NCBI GenBank assembly: GCA_026545225.1
Contig: CM048849.1
Location: 47,464,336-47,528,335 of the forward strand
DNA from: Cornus controversa
Taxonomy: Eukaryota; Streptophyta; Magnoliopsida; Cornales; Cornaceae
Length of the DNA stretch: 64,000 nt
Direction of reading: 5' to 3'
The notes beneath the pieces are model-generated. The model searched no databases. It saw only the letters and a list, made by a program, of their open reading frames with translations, and was not told the DNA's origin. A program made the translations under genes and the position numbers. Positions 1 through 13,500 of the stretch are shown here, in pieces. The stretch's first letter is position 1; every line of letters begins with the position of its first letter.

Positions 1-205
1 ATTATATTTGGCATGTTGGGATTGTCAAGGCGTGTCAGGATCGCCTAATACCTAATAAGGTATATATGCATTATATTTGGCATGTTGGGATTGCCAAGGC
101 GTGTCGGGATCGCCTAATACCTAATAAGGTATCTATGCATTATATTCGGCATGTTGGGATTGCCAAGGCGTGTCGGGATCGCCAAACAATTAATATAATA
201 TCTTT
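1..205. repeat. 69-bp tandem repeat, about three copies
   Basis: The motif GCATGTTGGGATTG recurs at 11, 80 and 149, a period of 69 bp. Units also share CGTGTCGGGATCGCC and CCTAATAAGGTAT. Copies differ at only a few bases. Degenerate pieces of the unit (GATCGCCTAATA and GCCTAATACC) reappear near 230 and 487, so the array was probably longer. It continues off the left edge. No coding sense is seen. Confidence 0.85.
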
Positions 206-1130
206 ATATTTGATTTGGAGCATGTCAGGATCGCCTAATATCTAGTAAGAACGTTTCTCGTTATATTTTCGAGCATATTACGATTATTTCTTGTGTAAAC
301 TTAAAACTAGTCTGCACTTACATTAAGATAACTGATGTGTTAGTGTAGGGTGTGGGCCGGCTCTATTCTTGGCTCATAGGGTTAATTGGGTATATATATT
401 TATGAGCTGGTGGATTATCTTTAATTGTATATAAACATAAATTTGTTGTCTTGGGAAAGGATTATTAATGGAGGCAGGATAGGTATGCCTAATACCTTGT
501 AAGGCATTTGTAGAATATATGGAATAAGGCATGTTAGGATTGTCTATGATTTGAACTTAGAAATTTGTTTTATCTGTATTGTGTTAATGGATGGGTTAGT
601 TTAGAATATAGTTCTAGTTACTTCTAAGATAGGAGATTTAGTGGCTAAACGGTATAATTATATCTATATGTCTTTACTGTCCTCATATAGAGGGTATGTT
701 TACCGATTCTCTGATTGGGTTGTAGTAGAGAGAATTTGCTCGTGGGTTTAACCCACTTTGTTGATATTTCAGGTTCCAGACAGTTTTCACCTGGAGATTT
801 GCGTGTGGAGTTCGTAGAGCTTGACAATCATCCATTCCTTACCATACTTTAGTGTAGGGACTTAATTCTGTTCATAAAGTTTTACTTTTATGTTTTTGGT
901 TAAGGGGTCCATGGGTTACCGGACTTCCAAGTTGTATCAATCAGAATAATATAATGTTATTTAACATGATTTTCATTTCAGTTAGACTTTCCTTTCAGCA
1001 TTTATAATTCTTTTTCTTTTGTCATTGTATTCTATACTTGTTTGCTATCAATTGTTAGTATCCCTCAGGTTTTGTGTATGAGACTGGCCACCTCATGCGC
1101 AAAATTTTCTGGGGGTATTTCATAAAATAA
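206..1130. other. Unclassified repetitive stretch in NAP1 intron 8
   Basis: No exon of NAP1 or other coding sequence can be read here. The text has the look of LTR-retrotransposon terminal DNA, including decayed pieces of the 69-bp unit and a block near 1080-1120 resembling the ends of plant LTRs. No target duplication, primer site or second LTR was found. The class is a guess. Confidence 0.3.
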
Positions 1131-1538
1131 CTTGAAATTAAACATAAAATAACTACAACACCTCTCATTCAAATGTATAAATTAAGAAATAGAGGAAACA
1201 GAAAAAAGAAACATAAGCAGCTAGAGGACAAGTATCAGCTATCTAACAGCAGGAATCCTATTTTGGATTTCTTTTACCAGGACCCATGATACCTTCCTCA
1301 AGTCAAGACATCGTGTTTTCTAAATATATCTTATGTGTAAGTGTAGGACAAATTAAACATTTAAAAATGTTGCTGGCAAATAATGTATATGGGTCATCTA
1401 CTTTCCTGAGATCATATATTTTTTAATATGCTAATCTTCCTTCTTTGTATGCTAACTTTTATTCATAATATGCACTAAATTTAAATAAAAAACTTCAACA
1501 CATAACAGTAGCAAAACACAAGAACTGCTTAAACATAC

Positions 1539-4500
1539 CAAAGCAATATCGATGCTGGTGACTCTAAGAAGCTCATCAGGACAAACAAGATAACCAAATA
1601 ATACCCACTCCCGATAAGATGTAACATTTGCCAAGTCTTGAGCTCTCTGAAGGAAAAAGTAATGAGAGAGAGATGATATGAGACTGCAGTGTGGTTATAA
1701 GTAATTAATTATCTCCATGATAAAAGAGCTAGGAGTTTATTACATTGAGAAATCATGGAGAATTCAACTAGTTAAATATATTTTTTAGATTTTTCAGCAT
1801 CATGTGAGAGAAGGATACTTACCATTGGATGCGCAGAATTTGTAAGTATGTCAGGATATCTAGGATGAAATGGACTTAAAAAACCCTCGTTTCTAAGCTT
1901 CCTTGTATCTGTAGATAAGAATATTATAGGACCCACAGCCTCTAAAACCTGGTAAAGCAAATTGGGGCTTTTTAATCATAACATATCATTGTGAAACTGA
2001 AAACAAGAAGACCATATCATGAAAAAGAAAAAAAACTGAATTTATTTATGCGACATTCTCAACAAAAGGATAAGATATATGACCTCTCCAATACGAGGGC
2101 TGACAAAATTCAAATCTTCATGTAACCCTTTCAATGGCGGGTCATAGGAGTCAATGAATTGAACCAAACTGTTACAGGGAAATGGAATATATCAGCCACA
2201 GTACCACACATATTAATATTCTTCATAACAATTGCCGGTTCGATTCTGAGGCATTTACGTTGTCCAAATAATTCCAAGGTTAAATTTGCACCGTCTGTCC
2301 CTACCAACACTCTTGATTAATGGGAATCAAAGCAGGGTAATAAGCGTTAAGAGGGTAATAAACATTAAGAATATAATCACAAAATTACAAAGGGCCATGT
2401 TATGTTTATATAATCAATGCCCATGGCATCAATTTATCGTAAACTTCATTGGTGTGCTATGTGTCCCATTTATTATTCCGTATGCATCTAAGTAAATCTT
2501 TTCTCGAGTTTGAAAATCATTCAAACGATTATATGATCCCAAAAACTCCCTGGGCTTCCATTCGCTCCTCAAATTATTTATTTTTTTGGAGTAGCTATAC
2601 TCATCTATGAAGAGGACCTCTCAAACCATGCTTGTATAAGTCGACCAAGTTGGTAAATTGTTGTGTTGATATATCAATCACAAGGAATTCATGCCTACGA
2701 TCAACATTTCCACATGCAGAAGAATTAACACAGCTGGAATCAAATCAATTAGAGGGTAGCAAAAAAAACCCCTTAACTATATCAAAATTTGCAAATAACC
2801 CCTCTAAATTATATTTTGTACACAATACCCCTTGAACTATCACATTTTGTTACAAAATGCCCCCGTGTCTGTCATGTGATGGGCTATTTTTCATTTAATG
2901 ACCATAATGCCCTTTCTTATTGAATTACACTTAACCCATTTTTCTTATTAAAATAAATTACGAAAAAAATTCATACTATTTTGAGGACATATTCTCAATC
3001 AAACTTGCATAAATTTACCTTTAATTCTTAAAATTAATTGTTTTAATAAAAATCTTAAGTAGAAAATTTTAAAACAATTTAAGTAATTTCTTAATTTTTC
3101 ATGAATATATTGTATGAAAAAGAAGGTATTTTTTATTTAAGTAATTTCCCAATTTTTCATAAATATATTGTACGATAAAAAATGTATTTTTTTATGGTAA
3201 AAAAGTTTAAACTGGGAATAATAAGTTTTATTATAACCAGTAAAGTTTTAATAACAAGTTAATCATTTTAGAAAATGGCTAAATTTGGTGGTAGTTACAA
3301 CTCTGTATTTTTTTTTTCCATTGTTATGATAAATTGATACCAATGATAAAATTAAGGTAAATGGTATAATTAATATTTAGATAAGAGAAAAGATAATAAA
3401 GATAATTTAATAAGAAAGGACTTTAACAAGAATGGGTAAAATTGTCTTTTGTGATGGGTATGTCCTTAATTGCAACAAATCAACTGTTCAGGTGGCAATT
3501 TGTAGTTCAGGGGGTCAGTTGCAAAAGGGCAATAGCTCAAGGGGGTTTTGCACTTTACCCTAAATTAGATTATCTGGTAACTTTTTTTTTGCATTGTTAC
3601 GCCAGTGTGTTTGGGACCCATTATGAGATGAGGCTAGTCGTTGTGGATGCATGCAATCACCCACAAACCACGTGCCTCTACACTTTTGATGTGTTTAAGA
3701 TATCCAGAAATGTCCATGGCTATTCATTTTTCTTCAAAATTAACTTATCAGATCTCCCCATTCAAGCAAATAATTTAGTGAAATCTATGGACACTCATTT
3801 GGTTTCTTGATAACCCATATCACAAATCCTTGGAGTAGCATCTAAAATGTCATGACCTGCCCCACTGTGTAGATAGTGTCCATTTTGCGCACTCTCCGTG
3901 CTCACAGTTTTCAATGTGTCTTCACAGTTAGGAGGCATCCACACATATAAGAGTCAACAATCTTCCCCCCACCCCCCGAGCACGGTTTCCAACGTGTCTT
4001 CACAGTTAGGAGGCATCCACACATATAAGTGTCAACAACCTTCCCCCCACCCCCCTCTTTCTAGCTTGGGATTGGCTCTGATACCATCTGCCACGACCTG
4101 GACCACTATGTAGATTTTGTCCTCTTTGCACACTCTCCGTGCACACGGTTTTCAAAATGCGTATTCACAGTTAAGAGGCATTCACACATATAAGTGCCAA
4201 CAACCTCTTCCCCCAAGGCGATGTGAGGTTGTTGGCACTTATATGTGTAGATGTCTCTTAACTATATAGACGCGTTTTGAAAACGGTGAGCACCGAGAGG
4301 AGAGTGTGCAAAGCAAATAGTATCTACCCAACGGGACTAACTGTGACAGGTGATATCAGAGTCAATCCCCAACCAAAAATGGGAGAGCGTGCACAAGCCC
4401 ATTAGGGTCAGGCTAGCAAGGACGTTGGGTCCCAAGAGGGGGTGATTGTGACGTCCCACGTCGCCTGAGGGAGAGAGGTTGTTGGCACTTATATGTGTGG

Positions 4501-7500
4501 ATGTCTCCTAATTGTGTAGACGCGTTTTGAAAACCATAAGTACTGAGAGAAAAGTGTGCAAAAAGGACAGTATCTACACAGCGGGACAAATCATGACATG
4601 AAATATTCCAACAGCCATGTGATTTGTTAGAGAGAAAGAGGTGGAGGTTGGCATCGGGTTTGTTAGAGAGAGTGATTTTATGTGTGGTGGGAAGCACTAC
4701 AAAGGTGGCGGTTGTGATTGAGTTTGAGGGTTGTGAAGTTTTAAGTATATATTTCAAGAGTTAGAAATATAATCCGCTCACACTACATATATAATTATTA
4801 TGTATACACAGTTACAAATACATCGGTGGAGGTGCCAGCTTGAGATTTATGTCGATGGTGGATTGTGATGCTTGAGAAGTTCAACACAATGGTGAGGCGC
4901 ATGAGAGTGGTGGTGCTCAGGATGGTTGTAGGTAAAAATAGTTGGAAACTGTTAGACGGGTTTGCTTCAACCTGTCATGACAACACAGTCAGGGGCGGAG
5001 CCAGGAAATTTTTTTTGGGGGGGCCAAATTTACATTATGTAATTGAAATTTAAAAATTAGCAACCAATTGTAATATAATTTTTTAAAATTTTAGTTATAG
5101 TGTATATATGTTGAGAAATTTGTTTAGGAAAAAAAATTTCAAAATTGAGAAAAATGCAACTTAAATAATTAGATAAAAAATTGATGTGAGAATGAAAAAA
5201 ATTGAGAAGATGAAACCATAAGTTACAACGAAAAAGTGAAGAGGTAAAGAAAAAAAAATTAGAGAACCAATTTTTCTTCAACAATTAATTGTTTCAGTTT
5301 TTCAAAAATCCAATTTTTAGAAAAAGATTTTGAGTAATTTGATTTCACTTCGAAAAGATATATTTGATTAAAAAAAAAAATTTAACTAAACAAATCTCAC
5401 AAGTTTTAACAAAATAAGATTATTTTTTTAGTGGCTTATACATAAATTAGTCATAAAATTTGTTATTTGTTAGTAAATGACCATTAAAAGTTTTAGTATA
5501 TATGATCATTGTTGTTTATAATTTCACAACACTTGTTTTTCCTCCTTTCAATTTGTCATTTAGCAAATGAAGATTGATATATAATTCTAGATGTTTTTCT
5601 TGTAAACATCAATTTACAAAAATATTCGATAAGAAAGATTCATGTAGGGACATTAATGTAGTTCTCTTTTGAATTAATATAATAGATATTGTACATGTGT
5701 ATATGTAAATAAAATAACGATTTGTTGTGATAAAGATTACAATATTAATGAACTTAAATTTTTATTTCACAATATTTGGGCATTCAAAAGTATGGCTATA
5801 AGGTTTAAGTTTAATTTTTTTATATAATTTTCAAGGAGACACAAACTAAATTTATTTTTAAATTTCTAATTTGAGGTCAATATATGAGTTTTTTTTAAAT
5901 ATTTGGGGGGGCCAAATTTAAATTTTTAATAAATTTTAAGGTACTATTTAAAATTAATTAATTTTTTTGGGGGTATAAAAAAAATTTAAAAAATTTTGGG
6001 GGGGCCATGGTCCCCCCTAGCCCCCCCCTGGCTCCGCCCCTGAACACAGTCTATGCGCATGTTGGCTGTCAGGGGTACTCAGAGGACTGAGAGTGGTTCC
6101 AGAGAAGGGGCGTGCAGGGGCATATAAGGGCATATGAGGGTGTCACTTCAGAGTTAGGAAAGGCGACCCAGGTCTGTAGCATGGGGAGCTTGTCACTAGT
6201 CAGGGACTTGATAATGAAGGGAGTTGGTCATCCCTGCAAAAATTGGTCAGGAACTGAATTGTTCTCCTGAAGAGGCCAAAGCAGGTCGTGTAAGGCTGAG
6301 CCCTGGCGCAGGCAACAGGCGCTCGGGGCTACCCCTGTGCGCGAAAATCTAAGCCCGTGACAAGTGGTATCAGAGCACAGATGTTAGGCAAGCGCGCAAG
6401 ATGTGTGCCGCGCAAAAGCACAGGGGTGCGCCTATCATCGATCTTGGCAGTGTAATGATTTTCAAGCACAGGGGTGCTCTCCCCAAGAAGCACAATGCAT
6501 TCCATAAAATAGCGTGTTAGGTATTGCTGCACCATCTCTATTGGGCGAGTGCATCAAAAGAGTTGTACAAGGAAGCGATGGAGGCGTGTACCAGAGTTCA
6601 AAATCGAGAATAGGGTTTTGCAAGCCAATTTTGAAGGATGGGTGTCAAGTTGGCATAACTTCTGACTAAATAGAAGTTCTTGATTACTCGAGATGCCACA
6701 GGGGTGGCATGACATGGAGTCACGTCTAAAGGAATGGACGTCCCTTTGGTCCAGAGTGAAGGCGAGCATACCAAAATCGAGGGAGAAGGACTTTGGGAGT
6801 TTTTGAGGGAATTGGGATGTTATTGCACTGCTGCGACGAAGGCGTCGTAGGATTGAGTGGGGAATGTTAGACGGGTTTGTTTCGGCCTGTCATGAAAACA
6901 CAGTCTATGCGCATGTTGGCTGTCAGGGGTACTTAGAAGGCTGAGAGTGGTTCCAGAGAAGGGGCGTGCAGGGCATGTAAGGGCATATGAGGGTGTCACT
7001 TCAGAGTTAGGCAAGGCGACCCAGGTCTGTAGCATGGGGAGCTTGTCACTAGTCAGGGACTTGACAATGAAGGGAGTTGGCCATCCCTACACAAACTGGT
7101 CGGGAACTGGAGCTATTCTCCTGAAAAGGCCAAAGCAGGTCGAAACCAGTCAGCATGTGATCTATGACAAGGCAGGACGTGTAAGGCTGAGCCCTGGGAA
7201 AGGCAACAGGCGCCCGGGGCTGCTGCACGGGCAGGGCTGCCGCGCGCTCGAAAATCTAAGCCCGTGACAAAAACCATGTTAGCGGAGACGTTGTTCAAGG
7301 GTGGTGGGCATAGTGGAGGGTATGCTTTGGTAGGTCATCGGTGAATTAGGCTCATTGAGTCAACTTGCTTCAAGTTAGAGAAATTTTGTGAGTAGGTATC
7401 TAGTTCATCGAGTTAAGTCAGTTTCAGTTATGTCAGTTTTAGTTATCAATTGTTGACTGTAGTGTTGACAAGGAAAAAGAATGGAAAGCAAAGTAATTTC

Positions 7501-10500
7501 AAAACCTCAGAGATACTTTGTAATTGTTAGATATGATAGAGAAGGTCAGTGAATTCACCCATAATAAATTCAAATAAGTACTGATGGGATTACATCAATA
7601 CTTTCAACTCTAGCTATTGCTTTACACAAAACAACTTTTCACATACAGGAGATGACAGGCACTATTTAGAAGTAAAGGCCTGAAGATCGTCTTTAACCAA
7701 ATATATCACCTATTTTGTCAAATCTGACATCCATTTCTAAATTAATATGCATCAAAATATAATCCCTTAATCTGTTGCCTCTACAAGAGCAAAAAGGGAC
7801 AAATTTTTGCTGCTTAATTAAAGAAATGATACCCAGGTATAAAGCAACCTAATTGTTCAAGCACAGAATAGCAATCTGATGTTCAGAAGAAACAGGTTTC
7901 GTTTATTAATAGAGAAGAGGAAGAACTACAAATGTTTGCCTTTTTACAGTTATTGTGTTTATGCACACCCCTAGGAACTTTTAGAGTAAGAGTCGAAAAG
8001 AATGGATTCATAAGTCATAACTTCTTTATTCTTTAGCTCAAGTGGAGCAATAGAAAAGTTCTCCTCATGTATTTCATGTGAAAACACGATATCTTCGGGT
8101 AACAAAGCATTGTTTTACTACACAATAGATCAGACCAAAAATATTATTATTTAAAAAACGATGTGGATACTTCAAGTTCAAAATTGCAGACCCATCTAAG
8201 AAAGCCAGAAAAGATATTTGAAAATATATCCTACCGATGATAAAAATCGCAGTCTCTGTCATTTCTCAACATGGCATGCAAAAGGTTGTACATTTGCAGC
8301 ATCATTTTTCTTGGTATCTGTGATGAAAGCATCACATAAAATATATTAAAGAAATAAAAGCACATCCATGCATGCAAGTTTCCTGATTCATGCATATATA
8401 ACTAGGATAGAACATTAAAAATAGTCACCTAAATAATATTGATAAAAAGGATTACAGTCAACAGTTACATGGAATGAGGACTTGCCTTCTCAGAAAAGAG
8501 ATTGACACGGACAAAGGAACAAAAGAGATCCATAAAGGCATGTAGTATAAGGGAGTTCTGATGGGGCTGCAGAAGAAGATTATCCAACAATTAGACATAT
8601 CATTTAGAAAAATACATTTATGTTTTCATTCTTGACATAACAATCATGCATAACCTAGCCTTCCTTGCATGTTGATGTGTTTCAACTAGTGGCAGAGACA
8701 TGTACAAGCACAGAAATAGTTACAAATTAAAACAATTTGGTTTTTAAGATCCCATGACATACACCATATATCAGGCCAACAGTATTCTAAAGTTCGTGTT
8801 GCAACATCCATAATCTAGATTTTGCAATGGTAATCAAGAAATGATTATCAACTTACCAACAAGGTAATTACTGTACTGCTTAGATCCAATATGAGTCGCA
8901 AAGCTTGTTCTCGAAATGCCATTAAGTCAACAAGTAGCTGATTCAAACAAAATAAATTAATTTACAAGTTAGCATACAGATCTCATTTGTATCAAAGCTT
9001 GCAAGATTCTTCACTAAGAAATTAGTACCAAAGCCACTCCCATGACAAAGTAGGGTACAAATATGTAAAAAGGAACAGAAACAATAGATGTAAAAATGAA
9101 GTTGCTTCCAGCAGCATGCACCACAAGCATCACTTGAGCTTATTTACTAAGTTTTATATTGTTTCATACTCCATGGTACATGAGTTTCTCAAGGAAGAAG
9201 CTAAAGTTTTGAAATCACTTATCTTGTATCAACAAAAGACTCAACATAGTAGGGCCTTCTACCCTTTGGTCAAGGATATTTTGGTAAAAATACATGGACA
9301 GGGATTTGATGATGTGATCTTTAGTAGGTATCATAGTCAATATTCTGATAAAACTTTGTTTTTTGATCATGCTAAACCATAATTTCTTTAGTTTTTCATG
9401 CCAAGATCAACATTTTATAACCCACACCCTTTCTTATTTAGCCTTTAACATGCAAAAACCTAAAATAGTTGCTATCCAAATTTTTAACAACCCTAAAATA
9501 CTAGCTACAAGAATTTCTAACAACATTCTGAAATTACGGCATTATATCTTCCAGCAAAACAATCCAATTCTAATCCTTGTGATCCACAAAGTGTACTTCT
9601 TTTCTTCTATACCATAAAATCATAAACCTAACGGATTTCAATTACTTTTTCCCATCACAAACCTAGTTATGGGCAACATTATCTGAGTTTTATGGTGCCA
9701 TTGTATATTTGTTTTATTATTTTTTAAAACTATTTAGTTTCCGATGTAGCTTTGATAACGTTTTCTTATGTTTAATCAAGTTAGAAGTCACCATCGAGCC
9801 TTTAGCTCATGTAGTATCTCCTCCTCTTATATGGGAGGTTGAGGGTTCAAGTCCCCATTAGGGCATACTCGATATTAGGGTGCAACATGGATGAGCCAAC
9901 CCAAGCCCAATATGGGTCCAACCTACTTTCTCATGAGTTTGGACAATAATTTTTACAATTAGGGTTGGGCTTGGGCTGAAAAAGCTCAACCAGTACTTAG
10001 TTTGGGTTGGTCTTGGGTTGAGGTATCAACAACCCGAACTCAACCAGAACCCTAATTCTAATATGACTTTTTATATATTTATAGTTTTACATATATATTC
10101 GTGATCAACACTCTTTTTCTTGTTTATTTTTCTTTAAATCTTGATTTATTGTATATTAATCATTTAGGGAATTTATTTCTTGAGAATGTGTTCATAATTT
10201 TTTGTATATTTACATTAAGAATTTAGATTTTTTAATGCGTACGAGTAATCCAATCCCAGGCTAGCCCGAGGCCGAGATCAACCAGTTTTTTAGCCTGATT
10301 TTTCTAACCCGAGTTCAAAAAAATTGAAGGTGAGTTAGGCTCAAATTGGAGAGTTTGGGTTGAAGGCCAAGTTGGGTTGGGCCCACCCACAGTAGAATGT
10401 GTGTTAATTGAGCACCTACCAAAAAAAATTTCAAGTTAAAGTCATATCTTAAGGGACTAATTTGTCGCAGTGCTTCATGGATTTGGGATTAGTTTTGTTA

Positions 10501-13500
10501 GTCTGCCTTTATTAATGGCCTTAAGAAAGTTTATATGGATCTAGTTAATTAAAGTTTGAATTTTCTAATTTGGAGTCCTAAACCTTGGACAACTAGGAAA
10601 AAAATAAATAGTATGTACTCATTCAATACAAAATATATCATATTTGAATATCTTTTTCTTTTCTTTTTCTGGTGATTAATCATATTTGAATATCTTCCAA
10701 CAAATTTTTAAGATTTATTGGGATTGTGCAGTACAACCAATCAATTTTTTGGGGCAACAAAGCCATTTGTCTAGCTCTTGTTTTGGGTTGAAATATGAGT
10801 ATTCCTCTTTTATTATTGGACCCCAGCATAGAAGGACCAATTCAAGGGCTTTAAGAGAAATAGAGAAAGAACTCATCATAAACAAAGGAGACTAGGGTTT
10901 GTAAGTTAGGAGGAGTCATCTTGTAATTTCATCTCCAACTTCATGTAACCAGACAGAGGCTACAGGACTATCAACCCTCCACCCTGTCACACCCTATTTT
11001 TCCCTACAACAACATCGTACGGAGAATGTTTGTGTAGAACATGTGAATGAAGATACTATTGGGAAAATAATACTATTAATGCAAAGGAATGTTAATGGCC
11101 TAAGAAATATGGAGTCGCCACCTAACATCAAGTGTTGGTGTGCTAGGTAGGTCACCTAAAGTATGTAATTGTGAGTTTAGTGCAATGGCCCTATGTGATG
11201 ACATTCACATGGTCTAACGAAGTAGATTAATGGATTCAAAGGTCTTATTATACATGGGGAAGGTGTTAGCACCCCATGCGTCCATACTTATGCATGATTG
11301 TCAAGATTTCACATGATTCTCTTAGGTTATGTATGTTAGTGCATGTAAAACCTTATGTGAGATTCTTTGTTGCTTTAACTTTTATGGAATGAAGTTAGAC
11401 ATAATGTTAAAACCCAAACTTGTGTCTTTTTGGCATAATGCCGGTGGCTTATTAGACTATGTGTGGACTCAAACAAACTGATGATGTGAACTAACCTACT
11501 TGGGAATAACCTAGGTGTTCAATGTGAGAGATGCATAATGAAACTAATGTTAACCTAAAATTGAACAAACCTAATGTGTTTTAGTGAGGGAATCTAACAC
11601 AAAGGTGGTCTTAAGCTGCTTACGTATCCTTCATTTGAAAAAGAAAGAATCAAATATAGCGTAGTTCGAAGAAGACATGTTTTGATTTAGAGTACTTTAT
11701 CTCTTTTTTTATATATAAGTAAACCTAGAGTACTCTATCTCGATTTCAACAAAGTTTTGTTTCAAAAAATGAGTCTTTAAACATGTTGGAAAGAATGATT
11801 TTGAGAGTAAAAATGTGTTGAGTGTTTGTGAGACTGGAAAAAATTTATGAAAATTCCAAAATCTTTGAAAAAGGTGCATTTTGATGCATTAAAAACTTTG
11901 ATGAAATTTTGACAAAGTACCGACTTAGGCAGATGTCTTAGGGACCCAATGACCATGTTTTAATGATGTGACCAGAACCAAAATGTGCTCAAAAATGTTT
12001 AAGAATGTGTCCTACACATGCTTCTAATGAGTGATTAAAAATTAAAATTATGCAGTAACGTGACCATTATGTTAAATCCTAACACTACCAAAATTCTAAT
12101 TTTGGGATAAAAAATTAGGATTTTGAATGGGTTATAAAAAAAAAATTCAGAATCAAAACTAAATTTAAATGTGCAGCAAAAGTGTGAAAATGAATTGATT
12201 CTGAGAATAAAATATTTGGAGTCAAAAAGAGGCCTATTCGAAGTTTCGACAGCATTATTGCTTCTCATACGGACATATGAACGTGATGAAAATATTTTGT
12301 CTTTTTTAGAATGTCAATGAACCTAAAATGATAAATTATGATGGAAAGTGTTAAAAATAATGCAAAACAGTGATACTGCTACATTCAGACAAAATTCAAA
12401 CTAAGCGCATGATTGAAGGGATGTTTAGTGATGATAAAAAATGATTTTCAGAATGTTTTTAAGTTCAAAAATTGCTGAAAATTTTATTAAAACAGCATAC
12501 ATTTTGGAAATTTTCAATTTTGACAATTTTTTTACAGTTTTGACAATTTTTTTAGCAATACGATGGCTTTGAGAGAAATTTGTAGGGCTTCCAGGAAACA
12601 TAAAATTGAAATTCCAGAATGCATATTTTATAAAAAAAACACCATAAAAACCATTTGGGAAACATAATTTTGAAAAATATGCAAAACTGTCAATTTCCAG
12701 GTTTTGTCGAAATTTTGGCAAAGTAACAACAATGTCCTAGGACTAAGTCTAGTGCACGGGGACCTAAACTTGCATGAAACTAGTGATTAAACTAATTTAA
12801 TATATGCTGAAAATTCTACCAATTTAATGAAAGGAATGGTTTTAACCTATAAATAAGTCTAGACAAATTTTAACAAATTTTTAATATGCTAAATTGATCA
12901 TTTATGATGTTTTCTAACACAAATCAGATTATTAATTCATGGATGCACACACACAAAATATTTTTGAAGGTAAAAGTCCTATGGGATCCTAAGGTTGAAA
13001 AATTGGCTAGCTATAGGAGGTACTCGCCCCTTTGGGGTTCTAAGGTTGAAAATTTGGCTCGCTATGGAGGTAGTCCCCCCTTTTCTCCTTTTTGACACAT
13101 GCCGCAGTCCCCCACGATTTCGCCAGCAAGACTTAAGAGCATTCCAAATTATTTTGGAGAGGAAAGTGAGCAATGGTAGTTGCACACAAATATGGGACCA
13201 AAAATACAACCAAAAAAAAAAAAGATAGGACATAGAGAGATGCATGCAAAAAGAGAGAATAAAAATCATATTAATGCATCTACATAAGAGGGGATGAAGA
13301 GGAGAGAAGGTTTAGAAGTCCTACCTTGGGACTTCTTAAACAATATTAAAGATTGGAAGTTTTGCTTTGCTGGTTTCAACTTAGATCTTCAAAGGTTGAA
13401 TGCTCCTACTTCAAGAGTGCAGCCTTCTTCTTCTTCATTGGTCTTTAATGGAGGGTTTTTTACTGATCTTAGAAGAAGAGAGGAATGATTTTATGTTTTG

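Noticed and set aside
3442-3810. 122-residue plus-strand frame near the MULE-like MITE
   Set aside because: It starts inside the MITE's right arm and continues into intron DNA of NAP1; no protein family is apparent.
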